64,000 bases of DNA, from contig NZ_CP023694.1 of the NCBI RefSeq assembly GCF_008705135.1, positions 8,469,001 through 8,533,000 on the forward strand, in the 5' to 3' direction. The stretch comes from Streptomyces coeruleorubidus (GTDB lineage Bacteria; Actinomycetota; Actinomycetes; Streptomycetales; Streptomycetaceae). Position numbers and translations under genes: made by a program. Every line of letters starts with the position of its first letter. Position 1 is the stretch's first letter. Under the pieces are notes generated by a model. That model made no database searches, was not told where the DNA came from, and saw only the letters and a program-made list of their open reading frames with translations. Of the stretch, positions 34,689-44,394 are shown one piece after another.

Positions 34689-35542
34689 AGGGCGTCCAGG
34701 TCGAGCTTGGCGGTCGCCTTGAGCACGTCGTCCTGGTGCTTGAGGAGCACGCCGAGGGTGGCCCGCACGACCGTCTCGTCCAGGGAGTCCGCGCCCAGTG
34801 CGAGCAGCGTGCGCGCCCAGTCGATGGTCTCGGCGACCGACGGCACCTTGCGCAGGTCCATCGCCCGCAGCGCGCCCACGACCCGGACGACGGAGCGGGC
34901 CAGCGCCTCGTCGAGCCCCGGCACCTTCAGCCGTACGATGCGGCGCTCCAGCTCCTCCTCGGGGAAGCCGATGTGGAGGAAGAGGCAGCGGCGGCGCAGC
35001 GCCTCGGACAGCTCCCGGCTCGCGTTGGAGGTGAGGACGACGAAGGGGCGGCGCGTCGCGGTGATGGTGCCCAGCTCGGGCACGGTCACCTGGAAGTCGC
35101 TGAGCACCTCCAGGAGCAGGCCCTCCACCTCGACGTCCGCCTTGTCGGTCTCGTCGATCAGCAGCACCTTCGGGTCGTCGCCCCGGATGGCGGTCAGCAG
35201 CGGCCGTGTGAGCAGGAACTCCTCGCTGAAGATGTCCGTGCGCGCCTCGTCCCACGTCTCGTCGCGGCCCGCGCTGATGCGCAGGAGCTGCTTGGCGTGG
35301 TTCCACTCGTACAGCGCCCGGGACTCGTCGACCCCCTCGTAACACTGCAGGCGCACCAGTCGCGCCCCCGCCACCTCGGCCACGGCCTTGGCGAGCTCCG
35401 TCTTGCCGACGCCTGCCGGCCCCTCCACCAGCAGCGGCTTGCCCAGCCGGTCGGCGAGGAAGACGGTCGTGGCGACGGCGGGCGAGGCGAGATAGCCGGT
35501 CCCGGCCAGACGTGCGGAGACGTCGTCGACGGATGTGAACAA
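34685..35542 (-). CDS. MoxR-type AAA+ ATPase
   Basis: A 285-residue MoxR ATPase with Walker A GPAGVGKT (41-48), Walker B VLLIDETDKA (126-135) and sensor 1 in FVVLTSNASRE. MoxR ATPases act as chaperones with VWA partners, here encoded by the next gene. The start is a TTG at 35542 with GGGAGG six bases ahead; no ATG or GTG fits. A short leader with an AAGCGCTT palindrome lies upstream. Confidence 0.87.
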   Translation of the reverse strand: MFTSVDDVSARLAGTGYLASPAVATTVFLADRLGKPLLVEGPAGVGKTELAKAVAEVAGARLVRLQCYEGVDESRALYEWNHAKQLLRISAGRDETWDEARTDIFSEEFLLTRPLLTAIRGDDPKVLLIDETDKADVEVEGLLLEVLSDFQVTVPELGTITATRRPFVVLTSNASRELSEALRRRCLFLHIGFPEEELERRIVRLKVPGLDEALARSVVRVVGALRAMDLRKVPSVAETIDWARTLLALGADSLDETVVRATLGVLLKHQDDVLKATAKLDLDAL

Positions 35543-35593
35543 CGGGGGCCTCCCAGGTCGGCGGCGACAGCGGGCGGACGAGAGTACCTATCT

Positions 35594-35601
35594 AAGCGCT
35601 T
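35594..35601. promoter_or_regulatory. AAGCGCTT palindrome in the moxR promoter
   Basis: An 8-base perfect palindrome in CTAAGCGCTTGTT. Sequences of this form occur in TetR/FadR-type operators upstream of streptomycete acyl-CoA genes. It is short, so weight is limited. Confidence 0.35.
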
Positions 35602-35618
35602 GTTCAGCGAAGCTGTCA

Positions 35619-35650
35619 CGGGGGTCGGCCGCCGAAGCGGCCGGCCCCCG
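35619..35650 (-). terminator. Stem-loop terminator after the FtsX-like permease gene
   Basis: A 14-pair GC-rich stem with one mismatch (CGGGGGTCGGCCGC / GCGGCCGGCCCCCG) and a CGAA loop, 12 bases after the permease stop. Confidence 0.75.
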
Positions 35651-35661
35651 CGTGTCGTCGA

Positions 35662-36972
35662 TCACGCCGCCGACGCCACCGCCCGCACCGCGGGAGTGCG
35701 CAGCACCCGCCGGGCCGTGGCCAGGGCCGTCCCCAGCGTCACCGCCGCCGCGACCGCCACGACCGCGAGCCACACGCCGAATGCCTGGTCCGGCAGCACC
35801 GCGTCGGTGCGCACCACGGTGAACGGGACGATCCCCGCCAGCGCCGCCAGCGTGCCGAAGCACACGCCGGTGACCGTCAGGACCAGCCCCTCGGCCCCGA
35901 CCACACCCAGCACCTGACCGGGGGTGGCCCCGGCGAGGCGCTGCTGCCCGAACTCCCGCTCCCGGTACGTGGTCGCCGCGTACAGGGAGTTGACCAGCAT
36001 CACGCAGACGAAGACCACGATGATGCCGACGACCGTGAAGTTGAGCGTCTCCAGGTTCTTCGCGTCGACCGACTTCACGGCCCCCGAGGCCGCGACGGCG
36101 TCGCTCTCCACGGCCTGCATGGTCAGCGTCGCCGTGGCGACGGCGGTGAACAGGATCAGCGACATCAGGATTCCGGCGAGCTGCCCGGCCCGCTCGCGCA
36201 GATTGCGCACCGCCAGCCAGCCGCTCGCGCCGCCGAGCGGCAGCCGGTCCAGCACACCCGCCAGCAGCCGCGGCGCCATCAGCGCGCACCCGACCGACAG
36301 CAGGATCGCCCCGTACGCCGGCGGCGCCATCAGCGCCGCGTCCGTCGCCGAGAACACGAACGTCGAGGTCACCGACACGGCACCGGCCACCAGAGCCGCG
36401 TAGGCGAGAACCGTCCGCGCCCGGCCCCGACGCCGGCTCCCGCCCGTCGCACGCCGCACGGCGAGGATCGCGGCACCCGCGGCGGCGAGCAGCGTGATGC
36501 CGGCACCGGACTGCAACGCCACCGGGCCGAAGGAGTGGTCGACGGACCGGGCGACCTGACCGCTGTCCCGGAACACGTCGAGCAGCGCCCGGCCGCCGAG
36601 CATCGCCGGTCCGACCGCCAGGGCCGCGCCCACCAGGGCCACGGCCACCGCCTCACCCACCACCATCCGCTTGATCTGCGCCGGAGTCGCCCCCGAACAG
36701 CGCAACAGCTCCATCTCGGCGGCCCGCTGGCGCACGTTCACCGTCAGCGTCGAGGCGATCGCGAAGAACACCAGCAGGGTGCCGTAGCCGCCGACCACAC
36801 CCGCAGCGGTGGACAAGGTCTCCGAGCTCGTCGGGTCCACGCCCGGCTGCCCGGCCGTGTCGTGCATCGAGTTGAACGTCATGATGATCACCGCGCCCAG
36901 GAACGCGGACAGCAGGGTCGCCAGGAACCGTCCGGGCCGCTGCCGTATCGACCGCATCGCGAGAACGAACAC
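35662..36972 (-). CDS. FtsX-like (MacB-type) ABC permease
   Basis: A 436-residue membrane protein with two FtsX cores. Each has the pattern of helix, then an MELLRCSGATPAQIKRMVVGE-like coupling segment (the second reads FGQQRLAGATPGQVLGVVG). There is no large periplasmic domain in between. Such proteins export peptides or lipids or transmit force. GTG start at 36972, three bases after the ATPase stop. Confidence 0.85.
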   Translation of the reverse strand: MFVLAMRSIRQRPGRFLATLLSAFLGAVIIMTFNSMHDTAGQPGVDPTSSETLSTAAGVVGGYGTLLVFFAIASTLTVNVRQRAAEMELLRCSGATPAQIKRMVVGEAVAVALVGAALAVGPAMLGGRALLDVFRDSGQVARSVDHSFGPVALQSGAGITLLAAAGAAILAVRRATGGSRRRGRARTVLAYAALVAGAVSVTSTFVFSATDAALMAPPAYGAILLSVGCALMAPRLLAGVLDRLPLGGASGWLAVRNLRERAGQLAGILMSLILFTAVATATLTMQAVESDAVAASGAVKSVDAKNLETLNFTVVGIIVVFVCVMLVNSLYAATTYREREFGQQRLAGATPGQVLGVVGAEGLVLTVTGVCFGTLAALAGIVPFTVVRTDAVLPDQAFGVWLAVVAVAAAVTLGTALATARRVLRTPAVRAVASAA

Positions 36973-36975
36973 GGC

Positions 36976-37761
36976 TCACACCCCCGCCGGCACGTCGTCG
37001 CCCAGGTGCGCCAGCCGCTCGGCGACCGCGTCCGCCGTCGGGTCGTCCATGCGGCCCGCCAGCCGGCCGTCCGCGAGGAACAGCACGCTGTCGGCGTACG
37101 AGGCGGCGACCGGGTCGTGCGTCACCATGACCACCGTCCGGCCGTGCTTTCGTACCGCCTCCCGGAGCAGCCGCAGCACGTCCCGCGCACTGCGCGTGTC
37201 CAGCGCGCCCGTCGGCTCGTCCGCGAAGATCACCCGTGGCTCGGTGACCAGCGCCCGGGCGATGGCGACGCGCTGACGCTGACCGCCCGACAACTGGTCC
37301 GGTCGATGCCCGAGCCGGTCGCCCAGCCCCACGGACGCCAGCACCTCCCGGACCCGCCGCCGGTCCACGCGCCGCCCCGCCAGCTTCAGCGGCAGCACCG
37401 TGTTCTGCGCGACGGTCAGCGTCTCCAGCAGGTTGTACTGCTGGAACACGAACCCGATCCGCCCGCGCCGGAATTTCGTCAGCTCGGCCTCGTCGCCGCC
37501 GGTCAGCTCGGTGCCGTCGACCCGCACGATCCCGCTGTCGGGCCGGTCCAGCCCTGCCGCGCACTGCAACAGCGTCGACTTGCCGGAGCCGGACGGCCCC
37601 ATCACCGCCGTGAACGTGCCACGCCCCAGACCGAGCGTCACAGCGTCCAGGGCGGTCACGGCACTGTCGGCGCTCCCGTAGGTCTTGGTGACCTTGACCA
37701 GCCGCAGCGCCTCGGCGGCGGGTCCCGGGTCCTGGTCCTGTCGTGAGCCGGTGCGCAGCAT
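36976..37761 (-). CDS. LolD/MacB-type ABC ATPase
   Basis: A 261-residue ATPase with Walker A GPSGSGKS (55-62), LSGGQRQR signature and VIFADEPTGALD, the last typical of the MacB/LolD group. ATG at 37761 has GGGGG ahead; the open frame further upstream has no family resemblance. It pairs with the following FtsX-like permease. No two-component system is adjacent, unlike bacitracin-type modules. Confidence 0.87.
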   Translation of the reverse strand: MLRTGSRQDQDPGPAAEALRLVKVTKTYGSADSAVTALDAVTLGLGRGTFTAVMGPSGSGKSTLLQCAAGLDRPDSGIVRVDGTELTGGDEAELTKFRRGRIGFVFQQYNLLETLTVAQNTVLPLKLAGRRVDRRRVREVLASVGLGDRLGHRPDQLSGGQRQRVAIARALVTEPRVIFADEPTGALDTRSARDVLRLLREAVRKHGRTVVMVTHDPVAASYADSVLFLADGRLAGRMDDPTADAVAERLAHLGDDVPAGV

Positions 37762-37930
37762 CGCCGTCCCCCTTCGTCCTTCGTCCGGCACGCCCTGTGC
37801 CTCGCCGACGACGCTACGGAGAAGGCGAGGCGGCCACACTGGCCGCAGAACCCGTATCGCGGGTGTACTCAGCGACACCCCGCGACTCGGGACACGGCAT
37901 GCGGGGCTCCGACCAGGCCTCGGCGACGAG

Positions 37931-38578
37931 TCAGGCGTCCCCCACCAGGATCACCTCCAGCGTGCGCGGACCGTGCACGCCCTCGACCCGGTCCAGCTCG
38001 ATGTCACTGGTCGCCGACGGCCCGGAGATCCACGTCAACGGACGTGCCGGGTCGAGGCGTTCGAGACCCTGCGGCACGGACGACACGACCTGCTCGGGGA
38101 CGCGCACCACACAGACGTGGTGGTCGGGGACGAGCGTGATCCGGCGCCGCCCCTGGTCGGGCGAGCCGTCCAGCACGATCGTCCCGGTCTCCGCGATCGC
38201 GACCGAACAGGCCGTCACGACGCTGTCCACCCGGTCGAGTTCGTGCGGCGTGCTCTCCGCCCGGTCCGTCACCCGCGTCACACCGGTCTGCGAGAGCCAC
38301 CCCTCGTCCAGCCCGGACGGCACGAGCACCGAAGCCGACCCCCGCTTCTCCAGCAGCCCAGCGATCAGCCCGGCCAGCCCCTCGGCGTCCGTACGGTGCA
38401 CGATCGCCCGGTAGTCCGCCAGATTCTCGGCGAGCAGTTCGACGGTCTGCTCGACACTCCTGTCCCCGTGCTCACACGCGTAGTCGCGCGAAACCGCCTG
38501 CTCGTACGACGGGTCGTCCCGCGGTACGTCCACAAGCGCGCGCCGCACCCGCCCGAGAATCCGCTCCCTGCTGTTCAC
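37931..38578 (-). CDS. lutC: LutC, LUD-domain subunit of L-lactate oxidation
   Basis: A 215-residue LUD-domain protein (ETGTIVLDGSPDQGRRRITLVPDHHVCVV is the core region). LutABC replaces lactate dehydrogenase in oxidising L-lactate to pyruvate. GTG start at 38578 overlaps the lutB stop (GTGA). Last gene of the operon. Confidence 0.88.
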   Translation of the reverse strand: MNSRERILGRVRRALVDVPRDDPSYEQAVSRDYACEHGDRSVEQTVELLAENLADYRAIVHRTDAEGLAGLIAGLLEKRGSASVLVPSGLDEGWLSQTGVTRVTDRAESTPHELDRVDSVVTACSVAIAETGTIVLDGSPDQGRRRITLVPDHHVCVVRVPEQVVSSVPQGLERLDPARPLTWISGPSATSDIELDRVEGVHGPRTLEVILVGDA

Positions 38579-40053
38579 CTGGCACCGTCCTTCCCGCCGC
38601 GCGTCCGCTGCCACCAGTCCCGGAACGGCTCGGCGGGCACCGGCGGCAGATCCCGGGTTCCGCTCCAGGCCCGCCCGGGCCCGGGCAGCGTCCGGGGATG
38701 GAAGCGCCGGGTCCGGGAGGCGGCCCGCTGGCCGGTGCGCAGCGCGCCCGGGTGCGTGAACGCCCAGCGGGCCGCGCGCATCGCCGCCCGCTCGGCGGCA
38801 TGCCCCTTCGCTGGCCGCAGCACCACCCTGTTGCCCTCGCGGGTGACCTCCCCGCCCTCCACGACCCGTTCCCGCAGATGCACCAGCACCTCGGGGATGT
38901 CGATGGCGACCGGGCACACCTCGTAGCACGCGCCGCACAGCGAGGACGCGTACGGCAGCGAGGCGTCGATCTCACTGCCCGTGCCCCGCAGTTGGGGACT
39001 GAGGATCGCGCCGATCGGCCCCGGGTACACCGAGCCGTAGGCGTGGCCTCCGGCCCGCTCGTACACCGGGCACACGTTGAGGCACGCCGAGCAGCGGATG
39101 CAGCGCAGCGCCTGCCGGCCGACCTCGTCGGCGAGGGTGTCGGTGCGGCCGTTGTCCAGCAGCACCAGGTGGAAGGTGCTCGGCCCGTCCCCGTCGGTCG
39201 TGCCGGTCCACGTCGACGTGTACGGGTTCATGCGCTCCGCCGTCGACGAGCGGGGGAGGGTCTGGAGGAACACCTCCAGGTCCCGCCACGTCGGCACGAT
39301 CTTCTCGATGCCGACGACCGAGATCAGCGTCTCGGGCAGCGTCAGGCACATCCGGCCGTTGCCCTCCGACTCCACGACCACCAGCGTGCCCGTCTCGGCG
39401 ACCATGAAGTTGGCCCCGGAGATGCCGACCTTGGCGCGCAGGAACTTCTCCCGCAGGTGCAGCCTGGCCGCCTCGGCGAGTTCGGCGGGCGTGTCGGTGA
39501 GGCCCTCGGGGGCCGGGCGGCCCCACTCGCTCATCTCCCGGGAGAAGATGTCGCGGATCTCGCCGCGGTTGCGGTGGATGGCCGGGACGAGGATGTGCGA
39601 GGGGCGGTCCTTGCCCAACTGCACGATCAGCTCGGCGAGATCCGTCTCGTAGGCGCGGATGCCCTCGGCCTCCAGCGCCTCGTTGAGCCCGATCTCCTGT
39701 GTGGCCATCGACTTGACCTTGACGACCTCCGACTCGCCGGTCATCTTCACGAGCTGGGTGACGATCTCGTTGGCCTCGGCCGCGTCGGCGGCCCAGTGGA
39801 CGATGCCGCCGGCCGCCGTGACCGCCTCCTCCAACTGCTCCAGATAGCGGTCGAGATGGCGCAGTGTGTGGTCCTTGATGCGCTTGCCCGCCTCGCGCAG
39901 CTCGGCCCAGTCGGACACCTCCGTCACGGCCTTGGCCCGCTTGGCGCGGATGGTGTGCGTGGCGTGCCGCAGATTGCCGCGCAGGGTCGTGTTGCCCACG
40001 GCCTCCCGCGCGGCCTCCGGAAACGCCGGCATCCCGACGAACGTCCCGCTCAT
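38575..40053 (-). CDS. lutB: LutB, iron-sulfur subunit of L-lactate oxidation
   Basis: A 492-residue protein with an N-terminal LUD domain (AETGTLVVVESEGNGRMCLT) and two cluster-binding motifs, Cys318/321/324/328 (CIRCSACLNVCPVY) and Cys373/376/380 (CGACYEVCPVAID). It passes electrons from lactate oxidation. ATG at 40053 overlaps the lutA stop (ATGA). The C-terminal 60 residues are Arg-rich. Confidence 0.9.
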   Translation of the reverse strand: MSGTFVGMPAFPEAAREAVGNTTLRGNLRHATHTIRAKRAKAVTEVSDWAELREAGKRIKDHTLRHLDRYLEQLEEAVTAAGGIVHWAADAAEANEIVTQLVKMTGESEVVKVKSMATQEIGLNEALEAEGIRAYETDLAELIVQLGKDRPSHILVPAIHRNRGEIRDIFSREMSEWGRPAPEGLTDTPAELAEAARLHLREKFLRAKVGISGANFMVAETGTLVVVESEGNGRMCLTLPETLISVVGIEKIVPTWRDLEVFLQTLPRSSTAERMNPYTSTWTGTTDGDGPSTFHLVLLDNGRTDTLADEVGRQALRCIRCSACLNVCPVYERAGGHAYGSVYPGPIGAILSPQLRGTGSEIDASLPYASSLCGACYEVCPVAIDIPEVLVHLRERVVEGGEVTREGNRVVLRPAKGHAAERAAMRAARWAFTHPGALRTGQRAASRTRRFHPRTLPGPGRAWSGTRDLPPVPAEPFRDWWQRTRGGKDGAR

Positions 40054-40805
40054 ACGGCAGGTTCCTCCTCCGTGCTCGCCAGGATCTCCGCGATGTGCAC
40101 CGGCCGCATGCCGGTCCGCAGCCGGGTCATCGTCCCGCCGATGTGCATCAGGCAGGAGTTGTCGGCCGCGCACAGCACCTCGGCGCCCGTCGACTCGGCG
40201 TTGCGCACCTTGTCGGTGCCCATGGCCGCCGAGACGTCGGCGTTCTTCAGGGCGAAGGTGCCGCCGAACCCGCAGCACTCGTCGGCCCCCGGCAGCTCGG
40301 CCAGCTCCAGCCCCTTCACGGCCTGGAGCAGCCGCCGCGGCCGGTCGCCGAGGCCCAGCCCGCGCAGGCCGTGACAGGTCGGGTGGTACGTCACCTTGTG
40401 CGGGTAGTACGCCCCGACGTCCGTCACGCCCAGCACGTCCACGAGGAACTCGGTGAGCTCGTAGGTCTTCGGCACCACCGGCGCCAGCGTGGCCGCGAGG
40501 GTGTCCCCGCGCCCCTCGGCCCGGGCCCGCTCGCCCATCCGCGGATACAGCTCCCGCACCATCGCCCCGCACGACCCGGACGGCGTCACGATCGCCTCGT
40601 ACTCGCCGAAGACATCGGAGAAGTGCCGGGCGAGCGGTTCGGCCTCGTGACGGTATCCGGTGTTGTAGTGCGCCTGGCCGCAGCAGGTCTGCGCCATCGG
40701 GAAGTCGACGTCGACGCCCAGTCTGGTCAGCAGTTTCACCACGGCGCGCCCGGTGTCCGGATACAGCGTGTCGTTGACGCAGGTCAGGAACAGGGCGACA
40801 CGCAT
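40050..40805 (-). CDS. lutA: LutA, CCG-domain iron-sulfur oxidoreductase
   Basis: A 251-residue protein with two CCG domains (QTCCGQAH and DECCGFGG), like GlpC and HdrB relatives. ATG at 40805 with AAGGAG ahead. First gene of lutABC. In Bacillus a GntR regulator controls lut; none is seen here. Confidence 0.9.
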   Translation of the reverse strand: MRVALFLTCVNDTLYPDTGRAVVKLLTRLGVDVDFPMAQTCCGQAHYNTGYRHEAEPLARHFSDVFGEYEAIVTPSGSCGAMVRELYPRMGERARAEGRGDTLAATLAPVVPKTYELTEFLVDVLGVTDVGAYYPHKVTYHPTCHGLRGLGLGDRPRRLLQAVKGLELAELPGADECCGFGGTFALKNADVSAAMGTDKVRNAESTGAEVLCAADNSCLMHIGGTMTRLRTGMRPVHIAEILASTEEEPAV

Positions 40806-40876
40806 CGCGGCTCCTTGTGGTCGATCATCGGATGAGTTGCAGCGTAGTGGGGGAACGGGGCCCGGGGGAGACCCCG

Positions 40877-42325
40877 TCAGTCCCCGGCGAGCCGGTCCTG
40901 CGCGGCGCGCCACCGCTCGGTCCCGCCGCGCGGCTCGTACCGCGTGAGCGGCTGCGTACGGACGAGCAGCCGCCGCATCCCCGCCAGGTCACCGGCCAGA
41001 CCGTGGGCCCGCGCCTGCACGAGCACGTTCCCCAGGGCGGCCGCCTCCGTCGGCCCCGCCACCACCGGCAGCCCGCAGGCGTCGGCGGTCAGCTGGCACA
41101 GCAGTGCGTTGCGCGTACCGCCGCCCACCACGTGCACCACGTCCACCGGATGCCCGGCGAGCCGCTGCGCGTCCTGAACCGCCTTGCGGTGGGCGAGGGC
41201 GAGGGAGTCGAGGATGCAGCGCGTCACCTCGGCCGGCGACTCGGGCACGGGCTGCCCCGAGACCCGGCACGCCTCGGCGATCCGCTCCGGCATCCGCCCC
41301 GGCGCGAGGAACGCCGCGTCGCCCGCGTCCACCACGGACCGCAGCGCCTCCACCTTGGAGGCCTCCAGCAGCAGCGCGCCCAGGTCCGGCTCGCCCCAGG
41401 CCCGCACGCACTCCTGGAGCAGCCACAGCCCCATGATGTTGCGCAGATACCGGACCGTGCCGTCCAGCCCCAGCTCGTTGGTGAAGTTGGCCGCCCTGCT
41501 CTCCTCGGTCAGCACCGGCGCGTCCAGCTCCAGTCCGGCCAGGGACCAGGTGCCGGTGCAGATGTACGCGAACCGCTCCCGCCCGGCGGGTACGGCGGCC
41601 ACCGCCGACGCGGTGTCGTGCGACCCGACCGCCGTCACGGGCACGGGCCCGGTCAGCCCGGTCTCCTCCAGCACCGCGTCCCGCAGCACACCCGCCGGAT
41701 CACCGGGCCGGCGCAGCGGCGCGAACAGGCTCAGGTCGATCCCCAGCCGCGAGGCGACGTCGTACGACCAGTCACGGGTCCGGGGATCGATCAGCTGGGT
41801 CGTCGAGGCATTGGTGAGCTCGGTGCCCTGCTCACCGGTGAGCCAGTACGTCAGCAGGTCGGGGATGAGCAGCAGCCGCTCGGCGGAGGACAGCTGGGCC
41901 GAGGACCGAGCGGCCGTCAGCTGGTACAGGGTGTTGAAGGGCGCGTACTGCAACCCGGTCGCCGCGTACAGCTCCTCCGCCGGGACGGTCGCCCACACTT
42001 TCTCCGCGACCCCCTCCGTCCGGGAGTCCCGGTAGTGCACGGGATTGCCGAGCAGCGCCCCGTCCGCGTCGAGCAGCCCGTAGTCCACGGCCCAGCTGTC
42101 GATCCCGACGGAGTCGACCTGCCCGGCCGCCTTCAGCCCGTCCAGCACCCCCGCGTACAGACCCAGGACGTCCCAGCGCAGCCCCTCGGGCACCCGCACG
42201 GGCCGGTTCGGGAAGCGGTGCGCCTCGGCCAGCTCCAGGCTGTCGGGGCCGACGCGGCCGACCATGACGCGCCCGCTGGACGCGCCGAGGTCGACCGCGG
42301 CGTACGACTTCACGGCCGCGCTCAC
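40877..42325 (-). CDS. rhaB: L-rhamnulose kinase RhaB
   Basis: A 482-residue FGGY sugar kinase. DLGASSGRVMVG begins the ATP-binding fold, GIDSWAVDYGLL and GTWSLAG mark the rhamnulokinase branch, and HVVGGGTRNALL is the second phosphate loop. It phosphorylates L-rhamnulose. GTG start overlaps the stop of the aldolase/dehydrogenase gene (GTGA). Confidence 0.93.
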   Translation of the reverse strand: MSAAVKSYAAVDLGASSGRVMVGRVGPDSLELAEAHRFPNRPVRVPEGLRWDVLGLYAGVLDGLKAAGQVDSVGIDSWAVDYGLLDADGALLGNPVHYRDSRTEGVAEKVWATVPAEELYAATGLQYAPFNTLYQLTAARSSAQLSSAERLLLIPDLLTYWLTGEQGTELTNASTTQLIDPRTRDWSYDVASRLGIDLSLFAPLRRPGDPAGVLRDAVLEETGLTGPVPVTAVGSHDTASAVAAVPAGRERFAYICTGTWSLAGLELDAPVLTEESRAANFTNELGLDGTVRYLRNIMGLWLLQECVRAWGEPDLGALLLEASKVEALRSVVDAGDAAFLAPGRMPERIAEACRVSGQPVPESPAEVTRCILDSLALAHRKAVQDAQRLAGHPVDVVHVVGGGTRNALLCQLTADACGLPVVAGPTEAAALGNVLVQARAHGLAGDLAGMRRLLVRTQPLTRYEPRGGTERWRAAQDRLAGD

Positions 42326-44361
42326 CGCAGGAAGGCGGCCGCGACGCCGGCGTCGACCGGGACGTGCAGCCCGGTGGTGTGGGTCAGGTCGCCGCCCGTG
42401 AGGGCGAAGACCGCGTTCGCGACATGCTCGGGCAGCACCTCACGCTTGAGGATGGTCCGCTGGGCGTAGAACTCGCCGAGCTTCTCCTCCTCGACCCCGT
42501 ACACGGCGGCCCGCTGGGCCCCCCACCCACCGGCGAAGATCCCCGAGCCCCGCACGACACCGTCGGGGTTGACCCCGTTGACCCGGATGCCGTGCTCGCC
42601 CAGCTCGGCGGCGAGCAGCCGCACCTGGTGGGCCTGGTCTGCCTTGGTGGCCGAGTAGGCGATGTTGTTGGGCCCGGCGAACACGGCGTTCTTCGACGCG
42701 ATGTAGACGATGTCGCCGCCCAGCTCCTGCGCGATCATCACCCGCGCCGCTTCCCGCGACACCAGGAAGGACCCGCGCGCCATGATGTCGTGCTGGAGGT
42801 CCCAGTCCTTCGCCGAGGTCTCCAGCAGCGGCTTGGAGATCGAGATACCGGCGTTGTTGACGACGAGATCGACACCGCCGAAGGCCAGCACGGCCGCCCG
42901 GAACGCCTCGGCGATCTGCTCCTCGGACGTCACGTCCACGGTCACGGCGACGGCCCTGTCCGGCCCGCCCAGCTCCTCGGCGACCGCGGCCGCGTTCTCG
43001 CCGTTGAGATCGGCCACGACGACACAGGCGCCCTCGGCGGCCAGCCGGTGCGCGATCGCCTTCCCGATGCCGCTGCCCGCACCCGTGACCAGCGCGACCC
43101 GCGTCGCGAGCGCCTTGGGCTTCGGCATCCGCTGGAGCTTGGCCTCCTCCAGCGCCCAGTACTCGATGCGGAACTTCTCCGACTCCTCGATGGGCGCGTA
43201 CGTGGACACGGCCTCCGCCCCGCGCATCACATTGATGGCGTTGACGTAGAACTCGCCGGCCACCCGGGCGGTCTGCTTGTCCTTGCCGAAGCTGAACATG
43301 CCCACGCCCGGGACCAGCACGATCGCCGGGTCGGCGCCGCGCATGGCGGGGGAGTCCGGCTCGGCGTGCCGCTGGTAGTAGGCGGCGTACTGCTCGCGGT
43401 ACTCGGCGTGCAGCTCCTTCAACCGGGCGATGGCCTCGTCGAGCGGAGCCGTCGGCGGCAGGTCGAGGACCAGCGGCCGCACCTTGGTCCGCAGGAAGTG
43501 GTCCGGGCAGGAGGTGCCCAGCGCGGCCAGCCGCGGATGCTCGGCGCTCGCCAGGAAGTGGAGAACCACCTCGGAGTCGTTGAAGTGCCCGACCTGAGGC
43601 CGGTCCTGGGACGCGAGGGCACGGACGTACGGCGCGAGCGCGGCGGCCCGCTCCCGGCGCTCCCCGGCACCCAGCGCGGCGTACCCCTCGATCACCGGCC
43701 CGAAGGGCTCCTCCTTGCCGCGCTCGGCGAGGAACTTCTCCGCGGTCCGGATGATGTGCAGCGAGTTCCGCTCGCACTCCTCGGACGTGTCACCCCAGGC
43801 GGTGATCCCATGCCCGCCCAGAACACACCCGATGGCCTGTGGGTTGGCCTCCTTCACGGCCGCGATGTCCAGCCCGAGCTGGAATCCGGGCCGCCGCCAC
43901 GGCACCCACACGACACTGTCCCCGAAACACTCGGCGGTCAGCTTCTCCCCGTCGGCGGCACAGGCGAGCGCGATACCGGAGTCCGGGTGGAGGTGATCGA
44001 CGTGGGCGGCCTCGACCAGCCCGTGCATGGCGGTGTCGATGGACGGCGCCGCACCGCCCTTCCCGTGCAGGCAGTAGTCGAACGCGGCGACCATCTCGTC
44101 CTCACGCTCGACACCCGGATAGACATCGACGAGCGCCCGCATCCGGTCCAGCCGGAGCACGGCGAGTCCCGCCTCCGTGAGCGTGCCGAGGTCACCTCCG
44201 GACCCCTTGACCCACATCAGCTCGACGTCACCACCGGTGACGGGGTCGGTCTCGGTGCCCTTGGCGGAGGCGTTGCCTCCCGCGTAGTTGGTGTTACGGG
44301 GATCGGAGCCGAGCCGGTGGGAACGGGCCAGGAGGGCGGCGGCTTCGGGATGGGTTGCCAT
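42322..44361 (-). CDS. rhaD: Bifunctional rhamnulose-1-phosphate aldolase / short-chain (lactaldehyde) dehydrogenase
   Basis: A 679-residue fusion. The first about 400 residues are a class II aldolase with zinc ligands in HVDHLHP (His123, His125) and GGHGITAWG. Residues about 420-679 are an SDR with TGAGSGIG (426-433), NNAG and a YSATK active site. The aldolase splits L-rhamnulose-1-phosphate to DHAP and L-lactaldehyde, and the SDR should oxidise the lactaldehyde to lactate. The lutABC operon next door could then use that lactate. AAAGGAA precedes the ATG. Confidence 0.92.
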   Translation of the reverse strand: MATHPEAAALLARSHRLGSDPRNTNYAGGNASAKGTETDPVTGGDVELMWVKGSGGDLGTLTEAGLAVLRLDRMRALVDVYPGVEREDEMVAAFDYCLHGKGGAAPSIDTAMHGLVEAAHVDHLHPDSGIALACAADGEKLTAECFGDSVVWVPWRRPGFQLGLDIAAVKEANPQAIGCVLGGHGITAWGDTSEECERNSLHIIRTAEKFLAERGKEEPFGPVIEGYAALGAGERRERAAALAPYVRALASQDRPQVGHFNDSEVVLHFLASAEHPRLAALGTSCPDHFLRTKVRPLVLDLPPTAPLDEAIARLKELHAEYREQYAAYYQRHAEPDSPAMRGADPAIVLVPGVGMFSFGKDKQTARVAGEFYVNAINVMRGAEAVSTYAPIEESEKFRIEYWALEEAKLQRMPKPKALATRVALVTGAGSGIGKAIAHRLAAEGACVVVADLNGENAAAVAEELGGPDRAVAVTVDVTSEEQIAEAFRAAVLAFGGVDLVVNNAGISISKPLLETSAKDWDLQHDIMARGSFLVSREAARVMIAQELGGDIVYIASKNAVFAGPNNIAYSATKADQAHQVRLLAAELGEHGIRVNGVNPDGVVRGSGIFAGGWGAQRAAVYGVEEEKLGEFYAQRTILKREVLPEHVANAVFALTGGDLTHTTGLHVPVDAGVAAAFLR

Positions 44362-44394
44362 GAGAGTTCCTTTTCAAAAGAGAGTGGGTGAGGT

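Noticed and set aside
33633..35342. A 569-codon plus-strand frame opposite the VWA/MoxR genes
   Set aside because: No start signal or domain; the minus-strand genes have clear MIDAS and Walker motifs.
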